Origin: an uncultured beta proteobacterium
GTDB lineage: Bacteria > Pseudomonadota > Gammaproteobacteria > Burkholderiales > Burkholderiaceae_B
Direction of reading: 5' to 3'
NCBI GenBank assembly: GCA_903924715.1
Contig: CAIYCP010000615.1
Span: 1 to 9,943, forward strand
DNA length: 9,943 nucleotides
Each line of letters begins with the position of its first letter. Position 1 is the first letter of the stretch. The notes below the pieces were generated by a model. The model worked only from the letters and a program-made list of their open reading frames with translations, was not told where the DNA came from and searched no databases. The translations under genes were made by a program, and so were the position numbers. Shown piece after piece: positions 1 to 6,232 of this stretch.

Positions 1-383
1 AAATCGATCTTGCTCGCCAAGGGATTGGCCAGCGGTACCGGCAAGCCCGGAAACGTTCGAATGGGACGCACGCCCGCATAAAGATCGAGGGCGAAGCGTA
101 TATCAAGCTGTGGAATAATCTCAGTGCCGTCAGCACCTCGCACGTGCGGCAACCCCATCGCACCAAATAAAATCGCATCAGCCGCGCGACAAGCCGCTAA
201 CGTGCTCTCAGGCAAAGACTCGCCTGAATCAAGATAGTGTTGCGCCCCGGCAGGATAGGTGCGTGTATCAAACACCACACCAATCTGTTTTTGAACAGCC
301 TCTAAAACAGCCAGAGACGCGCTCATCACCTCACGGCCAATACCGTCGCCTGGCAGCACCGCGATCTGATACGTCTTTTTCAT
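1..383 (-). CDS. Isopropylmalate/tartrate/isocitrate-type dehydrogenase, N-terminal part (cut by window edge)
   Basis: The 127 residues visible start at the ATG (383-381); the rest lies beyond the left edge. Residues 7-19 read IAVLPGDGIGREV, the classic N-terminal signature of the NAD(P)-dependent beta-decarboxylating dehydrogenases (LeuB, tartrate dehydrogenase, isocitrate dehydrogenase). Arg96 and Arg106, in RFALDLYAGVRPIR, have the ten-residue spacing of the substrate-carboxylate arginines of LeuB. These enzymes oxidise a 2-hydroxyacid with NAD(P), usually with decarboxylation, in the cytosol. The segment before Arg96 (LPHVRGADGTEIIPQLDIRF) is not typical of housekeeping LeuB, and the gene sits last in an importer operon rather than with leuC/leuD. 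I therefore infer a catabolic paralogue, perhaps for tartrate- or malate-like acids. It begins 16 bp after the amidohydrolase stop codon, with only a weak Shine-Dalgarno. Family sure; substrate unknown. Confidence 0.88.
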   Translation of the reverse strand, partial: MKKTYQIAVLPGDGIGREVMSASLAVLEAVQKQIGVVFDTRTYPAGAQHYLDSGESLPESTLAACRAADAILFGAMGLPHVRGADGTEIIPQLDIRFALDLYAGVRPIRTFPGLPVPLANPLASKID

Positions 384-399
384 TTAAATACCAACTCAA

Positions 400-1371
400 T
401 CAAGTAGGGATTCGATACACGCGAATGGCGTTATCTGCAAAGAGCTTTTGCTGATCATCCAACGAAAGATGGGCAACCGCTCGCTTAAATTGCGTAAAAA
501 CGTAATCCCAACTTCCTTTTAAGCTATCCACCGGAAAGTTCGATGCAAACATACAGCGATCGACCCCGAATAAATCAATCACCTCTTTGATGATCGGACC
601 ATTTTCTTCCAAGGTCCATGGGCGATCTGCGACGCAAAGCCCTGAAATTTTGCACGTAACATTAGCCTGTTTTGCGAGGGCTTGCATCCCCTTACGCCAC
701 CCAGCCATCGAGGCTTCATCACGATGCCAGGGGTATCCGGTATGGTTGAGTACCATTGGCAACTCAGGTAGCTGGGCGGCCACTTCAGCGCCCTCTTCCA
801 GATGCCACCAAGGCAGTCTCAAATCAAGCGAGAGCTTGTATTTTTGTAAAAGTTCTAAACCTTTCAGCCACTTCTGATCTTGCATACTTCGCGGCTGACC
901 GCGCACACTGTCGCCCGGTTTAGCGCCAATGATTGGCTTGGTACGAATCCCACGCACTAACTTGAACGAGGCTTGCTGTGCAAGAATTTCTTCTGCGTTA
1001 GGCGTATCCACCCAAGCATGCGCGACAATGACACTTGGCAGGCCATAGGTTTCATTGACCTTCGTAAAAAATTCAGTTTCAGGGACTTGCTGATTACGAT
1101 CACATTCAGCCTCAATGGCAACCGAGCCAATCAAGTTGTGCATGGCTGTAGCCCTGATGTATTCAGGTGCCAAATAAGAACGCATAAAAGCAGAATAATT
1201 ACCAAGCCAATTGTGTTCAGGCTTAACCAACCAGTGATAATTAATTGGGCCTGCAAGGTCCCACAGATGAAAGTGGGCATCGACAATTTTAAGTTTGGCC
1301 TGTTCCTGCTCTAGGTCGCTATATTGCTGAGCGTTTGCAAAGGTATTAATAATTTTCAAATTAGAGTGCAT
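400..1371 (-). CDS. COG3618-type amidohydrolase (Amidohydro_2, TIM-barrel metal-dependent hydrolase)
   Basis: A 323-residue protein of the Amidohydro_2 family, the group that includes 2-pyrone-4,6-dicarboxylate lactonase and sugar-lactone hydrolases. Visible landmarks are VDAHFHLWD at residues 30-38 (the HxH metal/active-site motif after strand 1, His33 and His35), VAHAWVD at 117-123, LNHTGYP with His210, and FASNFPVD at 276-283, the C-terminal acidic motif in its SNFPxD variant. Family members hydrolyse lactones or related ring esters and amides in the cytosol. No signal peptide is seen. The ATG lies 13 bp after the livF stop and has only a weak purine-rich stretch ahead of it. About 28 residues precede the first barrel strand, longer than usual, so a later start is possible, but I see no better-supported one. 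It probably acts on whatever the upstream importer brings in. The exact substrate cannot be read. Confidence 0.87.
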   Translation of the reverse strand: MHSNLKIINTFANAQQYSDLEQEQAKLKIVDAHFHLWDLAGPINYHWLVKPEHNWLGNYSAFMRSYLAPEYIRATAMHNLIGSVAIEAECDRNQQVPETEFFTKVNETYGLPSVIVAHAWVDTPNAEEILAQQASFKLVRGIRTKPIIGAKPGDSVRGQPRSMQDQKWLKGLELLQKYKLSLDLRLPWWHLEEGAEVAAQLPELPMVLNHTGYPWHRDEASMAGWRKGMQALAKQANVTCKISGLCVADRPWTLEENGPIIKEVIDLFGVDRCMFASNFPVDSLKGSWDYVFTQFKRAVAHLSLDDQQKLFADNAIRVYRIPT

Positions 1372-1384
1372 GGCCCTACCCGCC

Positions 1385-2080
1385 TTATAGTGTCAAGTAT
1401 TGTGACTTTACGCTTTCAATTTCTGTCCTGAACTTGGCAATGGGCGCGTCATACACAATTTGACCTTTTGCCATGACAAACATCTGATCTGCGATGCGTT
1501 CTGCCAGATTCAAATTTTGTTCAATTAATAATAAAGATACGCCTTCGTTCTTCAACTGAATAAACACATCAACTAATTCACGTACGATCTTTGGGGCCAA
1601 GCCTTGCGAAGGTTCATCGAGCAGTAGAAGCTCTGGATCGCTTGCCAAAGCGCGCGCAATGGCAACCATCTGCTGTTCGCCTCCAGATAACTGGCTACCT
1701 TTGTGATGAATTCTTTCTTGCAAACGAGGGAACAAGGTAAATAGCGCTGCAGTTGTCCAACGCTTAGCCACGACACGCTGCGCGACTTGAATATTTTCAA
1801 GCACCGTCAAGTCCGGAAACAGCATACGGCCTTCAGGTACGTAGCCAACGCCAGCGCGTGCCACTAAATGGGGACTCATTCGCGTAATGTCTTGCATACC
1901 GAGCTTGACTTGCCCCTGAGACACGGGCACGAGCCCCATAATCGCTTTAACGGTTGTCGATTTGCCTACGCCGTTACGGCCCAACACTGCGCCAATGGTA
2001 CCGGCTTGCAATGTCATTGAGACCCCATGCAAAACATGACTCGGGCCATAGAAAGCATGTACATCCTCAAGTACAAGCAT
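1385..2080 (-). CDS. livF: Branched-chain amino acid-type ABC importer, ATPase LivF
   Basis: A 231-residue cytoplasmic ATPase, the usual size for LivF. Walker A is GRNGVGKST at 34-42, YVPEGR at 80-85 is a LivF hallmark near the Q-loop, the ABC signature LSGGEQQ is at 131-137, and Walker B LLLLDEP is at 151-157. The switch position reads LLIEQN (186-191) with Gln where LivG has His; this is normal for LivF and not a defect. It pairs with LivG to drive LivH-LivM. Its ATG overlaps the TGA of livG by one base (TGATG), and a strong AGGAGGG Shine-Dalgarno lies inside the end of livG at 2089-2095, eight bases from the start, so coupled translation is likely. The family transports amino acids, but also amides, urea and aromatic acids, so substrate specificity must not be assumed from the name. 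Confidence 0.95.
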   Translation of the reverse strand: MLVLEDVHAFYGPSHVLHGVSMTLQAGTIGAVLGRNGVGKSTTVKAIMGLVPVSQGQVKLGMQDITRMSPHLVARAGVGYVPEGRMLFPDLTVLENIQVAQRVVAKRWTTAALFTLFPRLQERIHHKGSQLSGGEQQMVAIARALASDPELLLLDEPSQGLAPKIVRELVDVFIQLKNEGVSLLLIEQNLNLAERIADQMFVMAKGQIVYDAPIAKFRTEIESVKSQYLTL

Positions 2081-2832
2081 CAGTCGAGCCCTCCTAAATA
2101 CGCATCTTGCACGGCAGCATCCGCTTTTACTTCCTCGACCGAACCATCAGCAATCAAACGACCACGATGAAGCACCGCGATACGATCTGCCAAACTGAAA
2201 ACAACATCCATGTCATGCTCAACCAAGACCACAGTCAAGTTTTCCTCTCCGAGCATCGCTCGAAGCGTCTCAACGGTCCGTTGCGTCTCTCGGATTGACA
2301 TCCCTTGCGTTGGTTCATCGAGCATTAAAATTTTGGGTCGCTGTGCGAGCGCCATGGCGACCTCGACCAAACGCTGATCGCCATGCGATAAAGTGCCGGC
2401 TGGGGAGTCAGCAATCCCCTGTAGATTTAAACGTACCATCGCACTTTGCGCTAATTCAGCAGCCTCCTCCAGTACGTGCGCACCGCCGAACATCTTCCAG
2501 CGCCCCGCGAGTTTGCCTTGCGCTGCAAGTCGAACATTATCGAAGGCTGACATTTCGGGAAACAAGGCCGACAGCTGGAACGTGCGCGACACCCCTTTTT
2601 GACAAACGACTTGCGATCGCATGCCGGTTAAATCTTGACCATGAACAAGCACTTGCCCACCGGTAGGTTTAAGCGTTCCGGCAATCACATTGAACAAGGT
2701 TGATTTACCTGCGCCGTTCGGACCAATCACGGCCCGTACTTCGCCAGGTTGCACTTCAAAACTGACATCGGCTAAAGCGGCGAGTGCACCAAAATTTCGA
2801 CCGACACCCACACAGGTCAAGGCAGTTGTCAT
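2080..2832 (-). CDS. livG: Branched-chain amino acid-type ABC importer, ATPase LivG
   Basis: A 250-residue ABC ATPase. Walker A GPNGAGKST is at 37-45, the Q-loop FQL near 85-87, the signature LSHGDQR at 148-154, Walker B ILMLDEP at 168-174, and the switch histidine His206 is in VEHDMDVV, a pattern characteristic of LivG. The insert and long signature-preceding region fit this subfamily. It forms the nucleotide-binding heterodimer with LivF under the LivH-LivM pore. The start codon overlaps the livM stop (ATGA, 4-bp overlap), the classic arrangement for translational coupling, so stoichiometric synthesis with the permease is expected. All catalytic motifs look intact. LivG assignment is firm; the cargo is not defined by this subunit. 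Confidence 0.95.
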   Translation of the reverse strand: MTTALTCVGVGRNFGALAALADVSFEVQPGEVRAVIGPNGAGKSTLFNVIAGTLKPTGGQVLVHGQDLTGMRSQVVCQKGVSRTFQLSALFPEMSAFDNVRLAAQGKLAGRWKMFGGAHVLEEAAELAQSAMVRLNLQGIADSPAGTLSHGDQRLVEVAMALAQRPKILMLDEPTQGMSIRETQRTVETLRAMLGEENLTVVLVEHDMDVVFSLADRIAVLHRGRLIADGSVEEVKADAAVQDAYLGGLD

Positions 2833-3818
2833 TTCACTTGCCCCTGATTTGCAGGCACTTCAAGCGTTTGAAAAGTCGTAGTCGTCACTTCTTTATTAAA
2901 GATTCTCTTTTTAAGGATGCCCATGATCCCGTCAGGTGCGAACATGACAAACGCAATGAAGATAATCCCCATAAACAGACCCCAGGTCTCGGTGATCTCG
3001 CTTAACTTATGTTCGACCATAATAAAAAATACGGCGCCTAACATGGGCCCGATCAGGGTACCTTTTCCGCCTACGATCACCATAATCAAGACTTGACCTG
3101 AGACTGTCCAAAAAAGCATCTCTGGATTGGCGAAGCCCGCAAAACTTGCATAGAGTGCGCCCGCGATACCTGCAAACATATAGGCCAGGGCGACCACCGC
3201 AATCTTATATCTGCGTGTGTTGTAGCCAAGCGCGATCACTTTCATTTCGTTTTCACGAATACCGCGCAGAACCTGACCAAAGGGCGCACGAATTAAGGCC
3301 CGACACAAAAAGTAAGCCCCTAACAGGCATCCAAGCGCAAACAAATAGAAGCCCGCTTTCGTCGTCAGGAACGCCCAACCAAAGGGACCGATCCGCTTTG
3401 AGATCCCTGACAGTCCGTCAGAGCCTCCGGTCACGCTGACCCATTTGATCGCAACCGCGTAACCTAACTGACCAAACGCAAGCGTGAGCATCGCAAACGA
3501 CACACCCGTGGCCATCGTACAACTCCAGGCGATTGCCACAGCGATTATGCAAACAATGATTGCGGTGAGCCCCACGGCAAACGGGAGCGGAATGGTGCTG
3601 TTCAGGGTAATCAAGCCGCAAACGTAAGCGCCCAACCCGTAGGCACCAGCGTGGCCAAAAGACACCAACTTGGTGTACCCCACCATCAAATCTAGACTCA
3701 TGGCAAATAATGCCAGAATCACAAGCTCTGTCAGCAAAGTCATCGCATAGACAGGCAAGAACGTGGGGGCAAAAATGAGTAAGGCAATCGCGGCCAAACC
3801 TAAAACTTTGCTACGCAT
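2829..3818 (-). CDS. livM: Branched-chain amino acid-type ABC importer, permease LivM
   Basis: A 329-residue, very hydrophobic inner-membrane permease with roughly eight to ten membrane segments by eye. LivM hallmarks are visible: GYTKLVSFGHAGAYGLGAY at 47-65, GGSDGLSGI at 131-139, and the cytoplasmic coupling stretch from Arg188 to Lys205 (RENEMKVIALGYNTRRYK), followed by AGIAGALYA at 216-224 and GGKGTLIGPMLGA at 250-262. It pairs with LivH to form the translocation channel. The ATG is five bases after the livH stop and is preceded by a full AAGGAGG Shine-Dalgarno (3829-3835, ten-base spacing) embedded in the last codons of livH. The C-terminal tail of about 20 residues is polar and threonine-rich (VTTTTF), as is common and variable in this family. 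Confidence 0.95.
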   Translation of the reverse strand: MRSKVLGLAAIALLIFAPTFLPVYAMTLLTELVILALFAMSLDLMVGYTKLVSFGHAGAYGLGAYVCGLITLNSTIPLPFAVGLTAIIVCIIAVAIAWSCTMATGVSFAMLTLAFGQLGYAVAIKWVSVTGGSDGLSGISKRIGPFGWAFLTTKAGFYLFALGCLLGAYFLCRALIRAPFGQVLRGIRENEMKVIALGYNTRRYKIAVVALAYMFAGIAGALYASFAGFANPEMLFWTVSGQVLIMVIVGGKGTLIGPMLGAVFFIMVEHKLSEITETWGLFMGIIFIAFVMFAPDGIMGILKKRIFNKEVTTTTFQTLEVPANQGQVK

Positions 3819-3823
3819 GGCGA

Positions 3824-4690
3824 CTAAACCTCCTTACCCAAAAGACCACCAGGTCGAATAATCAGTACGCCTAGCATGAGCGCATACAGAAAGACCAGTG
3901 CAAAATCAGGGAAAAAGAAATTTCCAAATGTCTGTACACAGGCAACGATTAAGCTGCCTAGAATGGCACCTAAGAAGCTTCCCATGCCACCAATGATCAC
4001 GATCACAAACGCATCAATCACCGCAGAAGACATACCCAGAGACGCCGTGAGCGAAGGTGCTGCTAACACGCCACCCAACGCTGCCAAGCCACAGCCAAGC
4101 GCAAAGACGCCAGAGCGAATTAAATTGATGTCTGCCCCTAACGCATGCACCATTTGCGCATTTTGAGAAGTGGCTCGAATCAATAGACCTAAGCGGGTAC
4201 GTTCAAGAAACTGCCAAATCAAAAGCGAAGAAATCGTACCTGCTGCGATTAGAAATAAGCGATAAACAGGCATTGGCTCATCGAAAATGAACACAACGTC
4301 TGTCAGGCCCGTTGGCAAAAGGACTTGTAAAGGTGGTGCTCCCCAGGTCAGGCGTGTCAGTTCAGCGAGCACCAAAGTCAAACCAAATGTCACAAGTAAA
4401 AAAGCATCTTCATCCCGCTTATAGAGATGCCTCAAAAAACCCATTTCAAATAGCAACCCAAGCAAACCCACCAGCAAAGGAGCGATCAGCATCGCAAGCC
4501 AGACACTACCCGTTAAGCGGGCAACTGTGTAGCCAATATAGGCGCCCAGCATATACAGTGCACCGTGTGAAAAATTGACGACTCGCATGATGCCAAAGAT
4601 CAAGGCGAGACCGCTTCCCAAAAAAAATAATAAGGAGGCTTGAGACAGTGCGTTCAGCAACTGAATCAAAATAAATGAAAATGTTTCCAC
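3824..4690 (-). CDS. livH: Branched-chain amino acid-type ABC importer, permease LivH (GTG start preferred)
   Basis: Inner-membrane permease, 288 residues from the GTG at 4690. The open frame extends upstream to a TTG at 4720 (298 residues), but that codon abuts a strong hairpin and has no free Shine-Dalgarno. The GTG has AAGG at 4697-4700 with six-base spacing, and it places the conserved LLNALSQAS block about ten residues in, as in typical LivH. From the GTG, NFSHGALYMLGAY falls near 39-51, the LivH signature, and the C-terminal half carries the family pattern LAALGGVLAAP and IIGGMGSFLGAILGS. It partners LivM; both lie between the binding protein and the two ATPases. Membrane segments are numerous, about eight by eye. 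LivH identity is sure; the exact start is moderately sure. Confidence 0.93.
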   Translation of the reverse strand: METFSFILIQLLNALSQASLLFFLGSGLALIFGIMRVVNFSHGALYMLGAYIGYTVARLTGSVWLAMLIAPLLVGLLGLLFEMGFLRHLYKRDEDAFLLVTFGLTLVLAELTRLTWGAPPLQVLLPTGLTDVVFIFDEPMPVYRLFLIAAGTISSLLIWQFLERTRLGLLIRATSQNAQMVHALGADINLIRSGVFALGCGLAALGGVLAAPSLTASLGMSSAVIDAFVIVIIGGMGSFLGAILGSLIVACVQTFGNFFFPDFALVFLYALMLGVLIIRPGGLLGKEV

Positions 4691-4696
4691 AACAGG

Positions 4697-4700
4697 CCTT
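4697..4700 (-). promoter_or_regulatory. livH: Shine-Dalgarno for the GTG start of livH
   Basis: Read on the minus strand, AAGG lies six bases before a GTG at 4690-4688 that is in frame with livH. It is the only plausible ribosome-binding site near the livH start. The upstream in-frame TTG at 4720 directly follows a hairpin stem that would hide its upstream region. This site therefore decides the start call. Confidence 0.55.
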
Positions 4701-4720
4701 GTCAGTATTCGCTCAAACAA

Positions 4721-4752
4721 AGACGCAACATCGCTTCAGCAATGTTGCGTCT
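4721..4752 (-). terminator. Strong intercistronic hairpin between the binding-protein gene and livH (attenuator or mRNA stabiliser)
   Basis: A perfect 11-bp inverted repeat, AGACGCAACAT (4721-4731) and ATGTTGCGTCT (4742-4752). In the minus-strand RNA the ten-base interior can continue as a U-G wobble and two G-C pairs closed by a UGAA tetraloop, giving about 14 pairs. It is followed by UUGUUUG, an interrupted U-run. The structure begins 17 bases after the binding-protein stop codon. This resembles a leaky rho-independent terminator or a 3'-end-protecting hairpin, as known after periplasmic binding-protein genes (malE-malF), where it lets the binding protein be made in excess over the membrane subunits. 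The hairpin is seen directly; its function is inferred. Confidence 0.75.
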
Positions 4753-4769
4753 CTCGCCTCAAGTGCAAA

Positions 4770-5981
4770 CTAGCTATCAAATGTCTTTTTCAAACATGCT
4801 GGCGTGATTTGCTCAGCTGGATATTTTTTAACTAGGACTGGCAGCAATGCATTTCCAACCTTATCAACCTGCACAACAAAACCATCCTCCATGCTTTGAT
4901 GGTCACAGGCTCTAAAGCTTGCCTTGCCTTTGACGGTATCTAACTCCATTCCGTCTAAGGCCTTGATCAAATCAGTTGATTTTGTCGTGTTCGCTTTTTT
5001 AATGGCTGTCGCAATAAACTGCAGCGCTTTCCATTGTTCACCATCATTCCAGTCAGGTGTTTCTTTAATTTCTTTTGTAAACATATCCACAAAAGTTTTG
5101 TTGACAGGGTCGTCGTAGGTTGACATGTACCGCATCGTACCAATGACGCCTTTTGAAGCCTCACCCACTGCTTTGATGGTAGAAAGCTCAATCAACGTTG
5201 TAAACATTTTGACTTTATCGCCCAAACGGTATTGGGCCGCCTGTGTCATAAAGGCATTGGCATCATCACCTGATTGCACCATCATTAAGCCATCAGCGCC
5301 CGATTGACGGATCTTGGTAATGTAACTAGAGAAGTCGCGTGTACCCGTTGGGGCGAATACTTTTCCAACAAACTCGATATTGTTGCGCTTCATCTCTTGT
5401 TCAAACGCGGCCACTGTCGAATGCCCCCAGGAATAGTCCATTCCGATTGCATAAAACTTTTTCAGGCCCGAATCTTTAATGTAGAGCGACAGCAGGCGCG
5501 CCTCTGTTGGGCCCGACGGATTGCCACGAAAGAAGTTAGGAACAAAGGCATCTGCCGTCATACTCGCATCGCCGTTACCACAGGCGACATAAATAGAATC
5601 CCACTCTGCCAGGCGTGGCATCACTGCCAGCGTTTCAGACGAAAACGTGATCCCAGTAAAAATTCGGCAACCATCACGCTCAACCATTTGCTGAACTTTA
5701 CGCACGCACGTAGCAGGGTTACCGCCAGTATCTTCAATAATCAGCTCAATGGGTCGTCCGTTGATGCCACCGGCAGCATTCATTTGTTTAGCAAACAGGG
5801 TCGCCGTGCGCTTAGTCTGCTCTGCCACGACGGCGAGCGAACCCGTGAGGGCACAGGGAACGCCAATCTTGATTGGCTCTGCCGCAAACGCGCGGCGTAC
5901 TAATAACGGACTGCTTGCAGCCATTGCAACTAAGCCTGCGCCTTGAATGAGCGAGCGACGCCCTTTAAATGCTGAAGTCAT
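4770..5981 (-). CDS. Branched-chain amino acid-type (HAAT) ABC importer, periplasmic substrate-binding protein
   Basis: A 403-residue periplasmic type-I binding protein of the LivJ/LivK superfamily (Peripla_BP_6). The leader carries GRRSLIQGAG (7-16), a Tat-like twin-arginine motif, then a hydrophobic stretch ending at AFA-AEP (31-36), the likely cleavage site. The mature N-terminus IKIGVPCALTGSLA (37-50) and GGINGRPIELIIED (71-84) are standard family blocks. Near the C-terminus FRACDHQSMEDGFVVQV is a common motif of ligand-binding proteins in this group. There is no lipobox cysteine. It captures the substrate and delivers it to LivHM. Start: ATG at 5981 with GGAG at 5989-5992, seven-base spacing. 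It is first in the operon and is followed by a hairpin, consistent with high expression. Family members bind amino acids, amides, urea or aromatic acids; the ligand here cannot be read. Confidence 0.93.
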   Translation of the reverse strand: MTSAFKGRRSLIQGAGLVAMAASSPLLVRRAFAAEPIKIGVPCALTGSLAVVAEQTKRTATLFAKQMNAAGGINGRPIELIIEDTGGNPATCVRKVQQMVERDGCRIFTGITFSSETLAVMPRLAEWDSIYVACGNGDASMTADAFVPNFFRGNPSGPTEARLLSLYIKDSGLKKFYAIGMDYSWGHSTVAAFEQEMKRNNIEFVGKVFAPTGTRDFSSYITKIRQSGADGLMMVQSGDDANAFMTQAAQYRLGDKVKMFTTLIELSTIKAVGEASKGVIGTMRYMSTYDDPVNKTFVDMFTKEIKETPDWNDGEQWKALQFIATAIKKANTTKSTDLIKALDGMELDTVKGKASFRACDHQSMEDGFVVQVDKVGNALLPVLVKKYPAEQITPACLKKTFDS

Positions 5982-6024
5982 GCGGTGTCTCCGTAGGTCG
6001 TAGACGCTGTCAAATTCAAACTCT

Positions 6025-6043
6025 GTTGAGCCCTAGGCTTAAC
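6025..6043. promoter_or_regulatory. Imperfect inverted repeat upstream of the importer operon
   Basis: GTTGAGCC (6025-6032), CTA, then GGCTTAAC (6036-6043): 8-bp arms with one mismatch, three bases apart. The centre lies about 53 bases upstream of the binding-protein start codon, probably in the leader or just downstream of the promoter. It could be an operator. The A-C mismatch in the minus-strand RNA makes a purely RNA role less likely. Confidence 0.35.
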
Positions 6044-6085
6044 TTAAATCGCAGCGTTTATGATTGTTTTAATTAGTACAGTTTT

Positions 6086-6102
6086 GTGTAATGACTTTAC
6101 AC
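6086..6102. promoter_or_regulatory. Perfect inverted repeat GTGTAA-N5-TTACAC, candidate operator
   Basis: A 17-bp perfect dyad with 6-bp arms in the divergent region. It overlaps the candidate -35 and spacer of the weak minus-strand promoter toward the importer operon, about 105-121 bases upstream of its first gene, so a bound dimeric regulator could control that operon. I cannot assign it to a regulator family. Confidence 0.4.
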
Positions 6103-6193
6103 GATAACGGAAGGCTCGAACAGTATTCACCAAATATTTTTAATCACGACGTCCCCCTGAGCAGGCATTTCAGTGCAGCCACTATACCTGTCT

Positions 6194-6208
6194 ATACTAG
6201 CAAAGTAT
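6194..6208. promoter_or_regulatory. ATAC-N7-GTAT dyad, LysR-type binding-site candidate
   Basis: ATAC (6194-6197), seven bases, GTAT (6205-6208). This exactly matches the T-N11-A type dyad described for LysR-family regulators such as CatR and CbnR. It overlaps the candidate -10 TATACT (6193-6198) and ends 24 bases before the dehydrogenase ATG. A bound protein would therefore block that promoter, while possibly activating the divergent one. No regulator gene is present in the window. Confidence 0.4.
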
Positions 6209-6232
6209 GACACCCACCTCTGGAGACACGCA

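Larger units (their letters stand above)
5982..6232. promoter_or_regulatory. Divergent intergenic control region between the liv-type operon and the beta-hydroxyacid dehydrogenase
   Basis: This 251-bp stretch has no gene I can support and should hold both promoters. Toward the dehydrogenase, TATACT at 6193-6198 is a good -10 candidate, with a weak TTCAGT (6169-6174) 18 bases upstream. Toward the importer operon, TACTAA (minus strand, 6073-6078) with TGTAAA (6096-6101) at 17-base spacing is a weak pair. Three inverted repeats are listed separately. Both flanking genes have GGAGACAC at their Shine-Dalgarno positions. Promoter assignments are pattern matches only. Confidence 0.5.

Noticed and set aside
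263..454. A 63-codon plus-strand frame spanning the gap between the two leftmost minus-strand genes
   Set aside because: It overlaps the 5' end of the isopropylmalate-type dehydrogenase on the opposite strand, lacks a Shine-Dalgarno and has no recognisable motif.
2295..2666. A 123-codon plus-strand frame within livG
   Set aside because: Antisense to conserved ABC ATPase motifs; composition is typical of a reverse-complement reading and no Shine-Dalgarno stands out.
5304..5903. A 199-codon open frame on the plus strand inside the binding-protein gene
   Set aside because: It is antisense to a clearly conserved gene, shows no recognisable motif and is rich in Arg, Cys and His as expected for a shadow frame.
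6173..6232. Twenty extra N-terminal codons for the beta-hydroxyacid dehydrogenase from an upstream ATG at 6173
   Set aside because: No ribosome-binding site there; it would put the promoter-like TATACT inside the coding region and push the Rossmann motif away from its usual N-terminal position. The ATG at 6233 has GGAG at seven bases.
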